A DNA stretch of 64,000 bases from Angustibacter luteus (GTDB lineage: Bacteria; Actinomycetota; Actinomycetes; Actinomycetales; Angustibacteraceae): NCBI RefSeq assembly GCF_039541115.1, contig NZ_BAABFP010000002.1:744001-808000 (forward strand), read 5' to 3'. The translations under genes were made by a program, and so were the position numbers. The first letter of the stretch is position 1. Each line of letters opens with the position of its first letter. A model generated the notes under the pieces. The model worked only from the letters and a program-made list of their open reading frames with translations. It searched no databases and was not told the origin of the DNA. Shown in pieces: positions 1 through 7,743 of the stretch.

Positions 1-524
1 CGGGCCTGAGCTACGGCTACGAGGAGGCCCTCGGCTACTGCGTGGACCCGGAGGCGGTGCGGGACAAGGACGGCGTCAGCGCGGCGCTGATGGTCGCCGA
101 GCTCGCGGCGTGGCTGAAGTCTCGCGGCCACAGCCTGCTCGACGAGCTCGACGACATCGCCCGGGTAACCGGCGTCCACCTGACCGGGCAGCACTCCGTA
201 CGGGTGGCCGACCTCAGCCTGATCGCCGACGCGATGGCGCGACTGCGCACGGCGCCGCCCGCGTCGCTCGCCGGCTCCGCGGTGGAGCGGCTCGACGACC
301 TGGCCGCCGGGATCGGGGACCTGCCGCCCACCGATGGGCTGCGGTTCTCCCTCGCCGACGGCAGCCGGGTGATCGTGCGGCCCAGTGGCACCGAGCCGAA
401 GCTCAAGGCGTACCTGGAGGTCGTGCAGCCTGTGCCGGACACCGACGTGCCGGCGGCACGGGCCGTGGCCGTGCAGCGGTTGGCCGCGTTGCGGTCGGCG
501 GTCGCCGAGGCGATCGGGCTGTGA
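1..524 (+). CDS. Phosphomannomutase/phosphoglucomutase family, C-terminal part (5' end outside window)
   Basis: Only the last 173 or so residues are visible, reading from base 3; the start lies upstream. The stretch FGYEEALGY-like (here YGYEEALGYCVD) and the following VRDKDG are typical of the phosphate-binding region of alpha-D-phosphohexomutases, and RPSGTEPK at bases 378-401 is the substrate-phosphate loop of their fourth domain. The family interconverts sugar-1-phosphates and sugar-6-phosphates using a phosphoserine. Because deoC lies directly downstream, I infer that this paralogue may act as a phosphopentomutase, turning (deoxy)ribose-1-phosphate into the 5-phosphate, but the sequence alone cannot separate this from mannose or glucose activity. 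Its stop overlaps the GTG of the next gene (GTGA). Confidence 0.9.
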   Translation, partial: GLSYGYEEALGYCVDPEAVRDKDGVSAALMVAELAAWLKSRGHSLLDELDDIARVTGVHLTGQHSVRVADLSLIADAMARLRTAPPASLAGSAVERLDDLAAGIGDLPPTDGLRFSLADGSRVIVRPSGTEPKLKAYLEVVQPVPDTDVPAARAVAVQRLAALRSAVAEAIGL

Positions 525-1048
525 GCCTGCGACTGCGGCCCCTGACGGTCCAGGACGAGGAGCAGGCGCTGGCGGCTCAGGCCGAGCTGGCACCGGACGA
601 CTTCATGTTCCTGCTCGACACCACGCCCGGCCAGCCCTGGGCAGACTACGTCGGGCGGCTGGCGGCGATCCGCCGCGGCGAGGCCCTCAAGGAGGGCTGG
701 GTGCCCGCGACGTTCCTGGTCGCCGAGGTGGACGGCGAGATCGTCGGCCGGGTGTCGGTCCGGCACGAGCTCAACGGCTGGCTGACGCGCTACGGCGGGC
801 ACATCGGGTACGGCGTGCGGCCGCAGTTCCGCCGTCGCGGCTACGCCACCGAGATCCTTCGCCAGGCGCTGCAGGTGGCCCGCGCGGCCGGCGTCGAGCG
901 GGCGCTCGTGACCTGCGACCTCGACAACGTGGGCTCGGCCGCCACGATCGAGCGCTGCGGCGGGGTGTTCGAGGGCATCGAGCCCGAGAGCGAGGGCACG
1001 ACCGCCAAGCGTCGCTACTGGATCGACGTCCCCCCTCCCCCGCCGTGA
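521..1048 (+). CDS. GNAT family N-acetyltransferase
   Basis: A 175-residue single-domain GNAT protein. The acetyl-CoA pyrophosphate loop is visible at about residues 96-113 as GYGVRPQFRRRGYATEIL, a textbook R-x-x-G-x-[GA] motif A, and the C-terminal IERCGGVFEG matches motif B. These enzymes transfer an acyl group from acyl-CoA to an amine; the acceptor is not predictable. I chose the GTG at 521 because it overlaps the preceding stop by four bases, which implies translational coupling to the mutase gene, and because the protein then begins with the beta-strand LRLRPLT typical of GNAT N-termini. Family assignment is firm, substrate unknown. Confidence 0.88.
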   Translation: MSLRLRPLTVQDEEQALAAQAELAPDDFMFLLDTTPGQPWADYVGRLAAIRRGEALKEGWVPATFLVAEVDGEIVGRVSVRHELNGWLTRYGGHIGYGVRPQFRRRGYATEILRQALQVARAAGVERALVTCDLDNVGSAATIERCGGVFEGIEPESEGTTAKRRYWIDVPPPPP

Positions 1049-1149
1049 TCATGCACGTTCACCCCAGGTGTGAACACGACAAGTGACCGGCGGCTGCTCC
1101 GTGTGATCGTGCCGAAGGAGCACCCTCCGACCTGGACTAGCCTGGACCG
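1049..1149. promoter_or_regulatory. Intergenic region before deoC with a small inverted repeat
   Basis: A 101-base gap between the GNAT gene and deoC. GTTCAC at 1057-1062 is repeated in inverse at 1070-1075 (GTGAAC) around a seven-base centre. It could be an operator for deoC or a weak stem; there is no T-run that would make it a standard terminator. No clear -35/-10 pair was seen. Confidence 0.25.
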
Positions 1150-2142
1150 GTGAGTGCACCGACCCTGCCTGCGACGTCGCAGGCCGACCTCGCCGCGATC
1201 GCCGGCATCGACCACCTGACCGACGCGAGCCTCCGTCGCTTCCTGCACGGCCTGCCCGGCGTGGACCAGGTCGGGCTCGAGGCCCGCGCCGCGGGCCTGG
1301 GCACCCGGTCGATCAAGACGACGTCCAAGGCCTGGGCGATCGACACCGCCATCTCGATGATCGACCTCACCACGCTCGAGGGCGCCGACACCCACGGCAA
1401 GGTGCGCACGCTGTGCGCCAAGGCCGCCCACCCGGACCCCAGCGACCCGGCCTGCCCGACGGTCGCCGCGGTCTGCGTCTACAACGACCTGGTGGACGTC
1501 GCGGTGGACGCCCTGCGCGGCACCGGGATCCACGTCGCCGCCGTCGCCACCGCCTTCCCGAGCGGCCGGGCCAGCCGCGCGGTGAAGCTGGCCGACACCC
1601 AGGACGCGGTCGAGGGCGGCGCCGACGAGGTCGACATGGTGATCGACCGCGGCGCGTTCCTGTCCGGCCACTACCTGCAGGTCTTCGAGGAGATCGCGGC
1701 CACGAAGGCGGCCTGCACCGCCAAGGACGGCCGTGAGGCGCACCTCAAGGTGATCCTGGAGACCGGCGAGCTGACCACCTACGACAACGTCCGACGCGCG
1801 TCGTGGCTGGCCATGCTGGCCGGTGGTGACTTCATCAAGACGAGCACCGGCAAGATCCAGCCGGCCGCGACCCTGCCGATCACGCTGCTGATGCTCGAGG
1901 CGGTGCGGGACTTCCGGCTGGCCGGCGGTCGCCAGATCGGCGTGAAGCCGGCCGGCGGCATCCGGACCAGCAAGGACGCGCTGAAGTACCTCGTCACGGT
2001 CAGCGAGACGGCAGGCGACGACTGGATCGACCCGGACTGGTTCCGGTTCGGCGCCTCGACGCTGCTCAACGACCTGCTCCTGCAACGGCAGAAGCTCGCC
2101 ACCGGCCGGTACAGCGGCCCCGACTACGTCACCCTGGACTGA
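1150..2142 (+). CDS. deoC: Deoxyribose-phosphate aldolase
   Basis: 330 residues. It cleaves 2-deoxyribose-5-phosphate into glyceraldehyde-3-phosphate and acetaldehyde in the cytoplasm, the last step of deoxynucleoside breakdown. The Schiff-base lysine is K230 in FIKTSTGK and the proton-relay lysine is K266 in KPAGGIR; the ILETGEL and EVDMVIDRG strands of the TIM barrel are also present. Length matches the long actinobacterial/animal type rather than the 220-260 residue E. coli type. Start: GTG at 1150. The two aldehyde dehydrogenase-like genes follow after 9 bases, so the acetaldehyde is probably oxidised immediately. deoA, cdd, add and a nucleoside importer lie 20-30 kb downstream. Confidence 0.96.
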   Translation: MSAPTLPATSQADLAAIAGIDHLTDASLRRFLHGLPGVDQVGLEARAAGLGTRSIKTTSKAWAIDTAISMIDLTTLEGADTHGKVRTLCAKAAHPDPSDPACPTVAAVCVYNDLVDVAVDALRGTGIHVAAVATAFPSGRASRAVKLADTQDAVEGGADEVDMVIDRGAFLSGHYLQVFEEIAATKAACTAKDGREAHLKVILETGELTTYDNVRRASWLAMLAGGDFIKTSTGKIQPAATLPITLLMLEAVRDFRLAGGRQIGVKPAGGIRTSKDALKYLVTVSETAGDDWIDPDWFRFGASTLLNDLLLQRQKLATGRYSGPDYVTLD

Positions 2143-2151
2143 GCGGACCTG

Positions 2152-3594
2152 ATGGAGATGCCGAAGTTCGAGTACGCACCCGCCCCCGAGTCGCGCGCCG
2201 TCGTCGACCTGCAGCCCTCCTACGGGCTGTTCATCGACGGCGAGTTCGCCGACCCGGCCAGCGGGCAGTCGTTCAAGACCGTGAGCCCGAGCACCGAGGA
2301 GGTGCTGGCCGAGGTCGCCGAGGGCGACGCCGCGGACGTCGACCGCGCCGTCCGCGCGGCCCGGCGCGCCTACGAGCGGGTCTGGTCGCAGATGTCCGGC
2401 GCCGAGCGCGGCAAGTACCTGTTCCGCATCGCGCGGATCATGCAGGAGCGTTCGCGCGAGCTGGCCGTCCTGGAGACGCTGGACAACGGCAAGCCGATCA
2501 AGGAGAGCCGGGACGTCGACATCCCGCAGGCCGCAGCCTGGTTCTTCTACTACGCGGGTTGGGCGGACAAGCTCGACCACGCTGGTCTCGGCCCGAACCC
2601 GCGCGCGCTGGGAGTGGCCGGCCAGGTCATCCCGTGGAACTTCCCGCTGCTCATGCTGGCGTGGAAGATCGCGCCCGCGCTGGCCTGCGGCAACACGGTG
2701 GTGCTGAAGCCCGCCGAGACGACCCCGCTGACGGCGCTGCTGTTCGCCGAGATCTGCCAGCAGGCCGACCTGCCGCCCGGCGTGGTCAACATCGTCACCG
2801 GTGCCGGCGCCACGGGGCAGGCCGTCGTCGAGCACCCGGACGTGAACAAGGTCGCCTTCACCGGGTCCACCGAGGTCGGCAAGCGCATCGCCCGCGCCGT
2901 CGCCGGCTCGCGCAAGAAGGTCACCCTGGAGCTCGGCGGCAAGGGCGCGAACATCGTCTACGACGACGCCCCCATCGACCAGGCCGTCGAGGGCATCGTC
3001 ACCGGGATCTTCTTCAACCAGGGCCACGTGTGCTGCGCCGGCTCGCGCCTGCTGGTGCAGGAGAGCATCGCGGACGACGTCGTGGACCGGCTGAAGCGCC
3101 GGCTGGCCACCCTGCGGGTCGGCGACCCGCTGGACAAGAACACCGACGTCGGCGCCATCAACTCGGCCGAGCAGCTGGCCCGGATCACCGCGCTGGCCCA
3201 GGTCGGCGAGGACGAGGGCGCCGAGCGCTGGTCACCCGCGTGCGACCTGCCCGGCACCGGCTTCTGGTTCGCCCCCACCGTGTTCACCGGCGTCTCGAAC
3301 ACGCACCGGATCGCCCAGGAGGAGGTGTTCGGCCCGGTCCTGTCGGTGCTGACCTTCCGCACTCCCGACGAGGCCGTCGCGAAGGCCAACAACACGCCCT
3401 ACGGGCTGTCCGCCGGGATCTGGAGCGACAAGGGCTCCCGCATCCTGTGGACCGCCGACCGGCTGCGCGCTGGAGTGGTGTGGGCCAACACCTTCAACAA
3501 GTTCGACCCCAGCTCGCCCTTCGGCGGCTACAAGGAGTCCGGTTACGGCCGCGAGGGCGGCCGCCACGGCCTGGAGGCCTACCTTGCCCACTGA
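2152..3594 (+). CDS. Aldehyde dehydrogenase (catalytic member of the pair)
   Basis: 480 residues, full family length. It is an NAD(P)-dependent aldehyde dehydrogenase: general-base glutamate E260 in LELGGKGANIV and nucleophile C294 in FNQGHVCCAGSR, spaced 34 residues apart as in the family. The NAD-binding PWNFP and FTGSTEVGK motifs are also visible. From position, the likely substrate is the acetaldehyde released by DeoC, giving acetate; this is inference, since the family is broad. ATG at 2152 is used; an in-frame ATG six bases later is an alternative. Its last 11 bases overlap the TTG start of the next, half-length paralogue, suggesting the two proteins are made together. Confidence 0.93.
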   Translation: MEMPKFEYAPAPESRAVVDLQPSYGLFIDGEFADPASGQSFKTVSPSTEEVLAEVAEGDAADVDRAVRAARRAYERVWSQMSGAERGKYLFRIARIMQERSRELAVLETLDNGKPIKESRDVDIPQAAAWFFYYAGWADKLDHAGLGPNPRALGVAGQVIPWNFPLLMLAWKIAPALACGNTVVLKPAETTPLTALLFAEICQQADLPPGVVNIVTGAGATGQAVVEHPDVNKVAFTGSTEVGKRIARAVAGSRKKVTLELGGKGANIVYDDAPIDQAVEGIVTGIFFNQGHVCCAGSRLLVQESIADDVVDRLKRRLATLRVGDPLDKNTDVGAINSAEQLARITALAQVGEDEGAERWSPACDLPGTGFWFAPTVFTGVSNTHRIAQEEVFGPVLSVLTFRTPDEAVAKANNTPYGLSAGIWSDKGSRILWTADRLRAGVVWANTFNKFDPSSPFGGYKESGYGREGGRHGLEAYLAH

Positions 3595-4471
3595 CACCTC
3601 CGCCCGGCTCGAGGTCCGCAAGACCTACAAGCTGTACGTCGGCGGGAAGTTCCCGCGCAGCGAGTCCGGCCGCTCCTACGAGGTCACCGACTCCCGGGGC
3701 CGCTTCCTCGCGAACGCCGCCCAGGGGTCCCGCAAGGACGCCCGGGACGCCGTCGTCGCCGCCCGTGGCGCGGTGAAGGGCTGGTCCGGCGCGACCGCCT
3801 TCAACCGGGGCCAGGTGCTCTACCGGGTCGCCGAGCTGCTGGAGGGCCGTCGCGCCCAGTTCGTCGACGAGGTGTCCCGCGGCGAGGGGCTGACCCGTCC
3901 GCGGGCGGAGAAGGCCGTGGACGCCGCGATCGACCGCTGGGTCTGGTACGCCGGCTGGTCCGACAAGATCGCCCAGGTGCTCGGCGGCCTCAACCCGGTC
4001 GCCGGACCGTACTTCGACATCAGTGCACCGGAGCCGACCGGGGTGGTGGCAGTCCTTGCCCCGCAACGGTCCTCGCTGCTCGGGCTGGTCTCGGTCATCG
4101 CGCCGGCGATCGTCAGCGGCAACACCGTCGTCGTCCTGGCCAGCGAGCACCGCCCCCTGCCCGCGGTGACGTTGAGCGAGGTGCTCGCGACGTCCGACGT
4201 GCCCGGCGGTGTGGTCAACGTGCTGACCGGCCGGACCGCCGAGGTGGCGCCGTGGCTGGCCTCGCACATGGACGTCAACGCCATCGACCTGGCCGGGGCC
4301 GTCGACGCCGACGGTGTCGCGTGGGCCGATCTCGAGGTCGCCGCCGCGGACAACCTCAAGCGGGTCCTGCGGCCGGCCGACGCCGAGCCCGACTGGCGCA
4401 CGACCCCTGGCCTGGAACGGATCAAGGCGTTCGTGGAGACCAAGACCGTATGGCACCCCAAGGGGACCTGA
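3584..4471 (+). CDS. Half-length aldehyde dehydrogenase-like protein, probable pseudo-enzyme partner
   Basis: 295 residues beginning at TTG 3584. Residues 15-230 or so follow the aldehyde dehydrogenase fold (YVGGKF start, GLNPV linker, an equivalent of PWNFP reading LAPQRSSLL, and the SGNTVVV strand), but the whole catalytic half is missing: there is no glutamate motif and no cysteine motif. Instead the chain ends in a short tail with YAGW-type and LERIKAFVETKTVWHP segments. I see no frameshift or leftover catalytic sequence downstream, so this looks like a stable, coding, shortened protein rather than decay. It probably forms a complex with, or regulates, the full enzyme upstream. Overlaps the upstream gene by 11 bases and the downstream gene by 22. 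Confidence 0.82.
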   Translation: MPTDTSARLEVRKTYKLYVGGKFPRSESGRSYEVTDSRGRFLANAAQGSRKDARDAVVAARGAVKGWSGATAFNRGQVLYRVAELLEGRRAQFVDEVSRGEGLTRPRAEKAVDAAIDRWVWYAGWSDKIAQVLGGLNPVAGPYFDISAPEPTGVVAVLAPQRSSLLGLVSVIAPAIVSGNTVVVLASEHRPLPAVTLSEVLATSDVPGGVVNVLTGRTAEVAPWLASHMDVNAIDLAGAVDADGVAWADLEVAAADNLKRVLRPADAEPDWRTTPGLERIKAFVETKTVWHPKGT

Positions 4472-5223
4472 ACGCGCCGGACTTCGTCGTCGAGCTCAGC
4501 CGGCGCGAGTCCGCGGCCACCTGGGACGTGACGGGCGGGATCGCCGTCGCGAACCCCACCTACGCGCACTCCCACGAGCAGAACCGCCTGCTGCTGACCG
4601 AGCCGACGCCGTGGGCGGTCGCCCTCGCGGACGCCGAGCGCGTCCAGGCGGAGGCCGGTTTGGCCCACCGTCGGGTCGACTGGCTGAACGGCGCGCCGCC
4701 CGACGTCCCGGACGTGCTGCCCGACGGGTGGTCCCTGTCGCGCACCGTCTTCATGGAGCTGACGCGCGACCTCGTCGGCGAGCCGGGCGCGGCGGAGCTG
4801 CTGACCTTCGACGACGTCCGGACGGCCCTGTGGGCCGACTGGCGCTCGCACCTGCCGGACGTGCCGGACGAGGTGATCGAGCACCTGGCCGGTCGCCGGC
4901 GCGCGACGGAGCGGGCCTGCGCCGTGACCTGGCACGCGGTGGTGCTGGACGGCGAGGTCGTGTCGTTCTGCGACCTGCGGGTGATGGCGGTCGGCGACGA
5001 GCTGATGGCGCAGATCGAGGACGTCGTCACCCTGCCTGCCCATCGCGGTCACGGCTACGCGCGGATGATCGTGGTGCACGCGGTGCGCGCGGCCCAGGCC
5101 GCCGGGGCAGACCGGATCTGGCTCGAGGCGGACGCCGACGACTGGCCGCGGGAGTTCTACTCCCGCATGGGATTCACCGAGTGCGGCCCGACCCCGGTCG
5201 TCGCGATGAGGCAGCTGCCGTGA
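4450..5223 (+). CDS. GNAT family N-acetyltransferase, tandem paralogue 1
   Basis: 257 residues. The C-terminal third is a GNAT domain: LPAHRGHGYARMIV is the acetyl-CoA loop and DDWPREFYSRMGF the terminal strand. The N-terminal half is unfamiliar but is shared with the next gene (SHEQNRLLLTEPTPW, HRRVDWLNG, LSRTVFMEL), so the two form a tandem duplication with a common extended architecture, perhaps a degenerate first acetyltransferase domain. ATG at 4450 lies inside the end of the dehydrogenase-like gene and gives the N-terminus aligned with its twin. Substrate unknown; operon position next to deoC may be incidental. Confidence 0.85.
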   Translation: MAPQGDLNAPDFVVELSRRESAATWDVTGGIAVANPTYAHSHEQNRLLLTEPTPWAVALADAERVQAEAGLAHRRVDWLNGAPPDVPDVLPDGWSLSRTVFMELTRDLVGEPGAAELLTFDDVRTALWADWRSHLPDVPDEVIEHLAGRRRATERACAVTWHAVVLDGEVVSFCDLRVMAVGDELMAQIEDVVTLPAHRGHGYARMIVVHAVRAAQAAGADRIWLEADADDWPREFYSRMGFTECGPTPVVAMRQLP

Positions 5224-5990
5224 CGGCGGTCGAACACACTGGGCTGGGGCTGGGGCCGAGGTTCCTGCTGGAGCTGGGACGTCGCGAGGGCACGTCCTGG
5301 GAGCCGGTGCAGGGCGGCATCGCGATCCTGCACGAGGGGTTCCCGTTCTCCCACGAGCACAACCGGCTGCTGCTGACCGAGCGCGTGCCGTGGGACGTCG
5401 CGGTCGCCGAGGCCGAGCGGGTGCTCGGCGCCGCTGGGGTCGCGCACCGCCGCATCGACTGGCTGGCCGGCGGGCCGGGTGGCGTCGACGCCGCCTGGGA
5501 CCTCTCGCACACCGTCTTCATGGAGCTCGTCGGCGACGTCGTCGGTGGCCCGGGTAGTGCTGCGGTCGTGCCGTTCGAGTCGCTGCGGGACGCGATGCGC
5601 GAGGACTGGCGCGGGTGGGTTCCAGACGCGGACGACGACGAGCTGGACCAGATCGTCGACCGCCGCCGCGCCACCGCGGCCGCCTGCGACCTGACCTGGC
5701 ACGCGGTGCTCGTGGACGGCGAGCCGCTGACCTGGTGCGACCTGCGACTGCTCGAGGTGGACGGCGCGCTGGTGGGGCAGCTGGACGAGCTGCTGACCCT
5801 GCCGGAGCACCGCGGGCACGGCTACGGCCGCGCGGCCCTGACCCACGCGACGCTGACCGCCGTCGCCGCCGGTGCGACGTCGGTGTTCATGGAGGCGGAC
5901 CGGGACGACTGGCCGCGCGAACTCTACTCCCGCATGGGTTTCGTGGTTCGCGGACCGGAGACCACCGTGGCCGTGCTGGAGGCGTCGTGA
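5220..5990 (+). CDS. GNAT family N-acetyltransferase, tandem paralogue 2
   Basis: 256 residues, the twin of the preceding gene: SHEHNRLLLTERVPW, HRRIDWLAG, LSHTVFMEL and DDWPRELYSRMGF are nearly identical between them. LPEHRGHGYGRAAL is the acetyl-CoA loop. GTG at 5220 overlaps the upstream stop. The pair keeps the same length and domain plan, so both are probably functional and may have split substrates. The N-terminal half is not a motif I can name. Confidence 0.85.
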   Translation: MTAVEHTGLGLGPRFLLELGRREGTSWEPVQGGIAILHEGFPFSHEHNRLLLTERVPWDVAVAEAERVLGAAGVAHRRIDWLAGGPGGVDAAWDLSHTVFMELVGDVVGGPGSAAVVPFESLRDAMREDWRGWVPDADDDELDQIVDRRRATAAACDLTWHAVLVDGEPLTWCDLRLLEVDGALVGQLDELLTLPEHRGHGYGRAALTHATLTAVAAGATSVFMEADRDDWPRELYSRMGFVVRGPETTVAVLEAS

Positions 5991-6796
5991 GCACCGGGGA
6001 CGCGGTCAGCGGCTGGGACGACTGGCGGCAGGCGAGGCTGGACCGGCTGCGCGGGCCGTCGAGCCCGCTCGCGCTGACCGGCACCCACTGGTTCGACGAC
6101 GAGCTGACCCTGGACGGCGTGCCCGGCCACTGGGTCGCCGGCGGCAGCGGCGGCAGCGGCGGCGTGACGCTGGCCGCCTCGGCGACGGACGACGTCCGGG
6201 TGGACGGCGAGCTCCTGGACGGCACCGCCGCGATCGTCAGCGACCTGGCGCTCACCCCCAGCGACGTCCGGGCCGGCCCGCTGCGGCTGCGGCTGATCGA
6301 CCGGGACGGCGTCCTCGCCGTCCGGGTGTACGACCCGGCCGGTCCTGCGGCCAGCGGCTTCAGCGGGCTCGACGTGTTCCACTTCGACCCCAGCTGGGTG
6401 CTGCCCGCGAGGTTTGAGCCCTTCGAGGCCACCCGACAGGTCGTCGTGCCGAACGCGGACGGCGTCGACCGCCCGCTCCCGCTGGGCGGGACGGTGACGT
6501 TCGCCCGCCACGGCACCGAGATCAACCTCCAGGTCGAGGTGGACGAGGAGACCGGCGAGATGCAGGCCGTGTTCGCCGACCTGACCAGCCGGTCACCCGA
6601 CCCGGATCGGCGCGCCTACCGGTTCAGGTTCGTGAACTTCCCGCCGCCGGACGCCGACGGGGCGACCGTGGCCGACCTCAACCAGGCCTTCCTGCCGCCG
6701 TGCGCGTTCAACGAGTTCTTCGTGTGCCCGTTCCCACCCCCGGGCAACACGGTGGACCTCGCCGTCGAGGCCGGGGAGCGCGCCGCACGCTGGTGA
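5987..6796 (+). CDS. DUF1684 family protein
   Basis: 269 residues, starting at GTG 5987 with a GTGA overlap to the preceding gene. The signature DLNQAFLPPCAFNEFFVCPF near the C-terminus, with PPPGN after it, is characteristic of DUF1684, a cytosolic family of unknown biochemical role seen in bacteria and archaea. A WFDDELTL segment near residue 35 and a RRAYRFRFVNFP strand near residue 205 also fit. No signal peptide or membrane segment. It ends the rightward operon that starts upstream of this window. Confidence 0.85.
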   Translation: MSTGDAVSGWDDWRQARLDRLRGPSSPLALTGTHWFDDELTLDGVPGHWVAGGSGGSGGVTLAASATDDVRVDGELLDGTAAIVSDLALTPSDVRAGPLRLRLIDRDGVLAVRVYDPAGPAASGFSGLDVFHFDPSWVLPARFEPFEATRQVVVPNADGVDRPLPLGGTVTFARHGTEINLQVEVDEETGEMQAVFADLTSRSPDPDRRAYRFRFVNFPPPDADGATVADLNQAFLPPCAFNEFFVCPFPPPGNTVDLAVEAGERAARW

Positions 6797-6852
6797 CCCT
6801 CTCCGTGCGGCCGGAGGAGTCGACCACCTCCTGGCGGTGCTCCGGCCGCGCA

Positions 6853-7566
6853 TCACTCGCGGCCCTGCCAGGTGGTCAGGCACGCGCGGTTGCCCTGCGG
6901 GTCGGCGAGCACCCAGAACGCCGGCGCGGCGGTGTCGTCGACCAGCTGGCCGCCGGCCGCGATCGCAGCGGCGATGCGGTCCTCGACCACCTCGGGCGGG
7001 ATGCGCAGGTCGAGGTGCCAGCGCTGCCGCGGAACGTCGTGCGCGTCGGTGGGCTGGAACCAGATCGTTGCCCGACGCCCCGTGGCGTCGCGGAGCTGGA
7101 TCTCCCCCCAGGCCTCGACCGTGTCGTAGTCGAGCAGGGCCGCCCAGAACGGCCTGATCTGCGCCTCGTCGGCCGAGTCGAGGCCGAGTTCGAGCACGCT
7201 GGTGCGTTCCGGGTGCGGCGTGGCCCCAGCGGCCAGCGCCAGCTCGCTGATGGTCTGGGCCAGCGCCACGTCGCGTGAGGTCACCCCGCCGACGTCGTGA
7301 CTGGTCAGCCGGACATCGAGCCGTCCGTAGGCCAGGTCGACGTCGGGGTGGTGGCCCATCTCCTCGGCGGCCAGCGAGATGGCGTCGACGAGCTTCACCG
7401 CAGTGACGAAGTCCCCGGTGTCGAAGCTGGCGTACAGCCGGTCGATCAGCATCCGCCAGTCGGGCAGCTGCGCATCGTCGACGTCCAGCTCCGTCAGCAC
7501 GCGCTTCGGCTCGGGCGGCGTCTCGGTCCTGTCGCTCACTCGCGTCCCCTTCTCCCCGATCGGCAC
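6853..7566 (-). CDS. Pterin-4a-carbinolamine dehydratase domain fused to a VOC/glyoxalase-like domain
   Basis: 237 residues. Residues 25-110 resemble 4a-hydroxytetrahydrobiopterin dehydratase (PCD/DCoH): GHHPDVDLAYGRLDVRLTSH is the family's active-site region with its histidine pair. The second half has the beta-alpha-beta-beta pattern and LADPQGNRACL ending of vicinal-oxygen-chelate proteins. This two-domain fusion is common in actinobacteria, usually annotated as a VOC protein; its reaction is not established. ATG at 7566 is used, but GTG at 7539 (start VSDRTET) is also possible. Convergent with the DUF1684 gene. Confidence 0.8.
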   Translation of the reverse strand: MPIGEKGTRVSDRTETPPEPKRVLTELDVDDAQLPDWRMLIDRLYASFDTGDFVTAVKLVDAISLAAEEMGHHPDVDLAYGRLDVRLTSHDVGGVTSRDVALAQTISELALAAGATPHPERTSVLELGLDSADEAQIRPFWAALLDYDTVEAWGEIQLRDATGRRATIWFQPTDAHDVPRQRWHLDLRIPPEVVEDRIAAAIAAGGQLVDDTAAPAFWVLADPQGNRACLTTWQGRE

Positions 7567-7743
7567 GTCGCCGGGATCGTCGACTGCCAGTCCTCGTAGC
7601 CGCTGACCTTGCCAGTCAGGGCGCCCACCGCCACACGTGGGTCTCCGTGCGTCGGGTCAGTGGGCATTCACGTTCCGGATGCGCTGACCCGGACCCACTC
7701 TGCGACAACGGTTCTGTCGGTGGTGGCCGATACCGTCCTCTTC

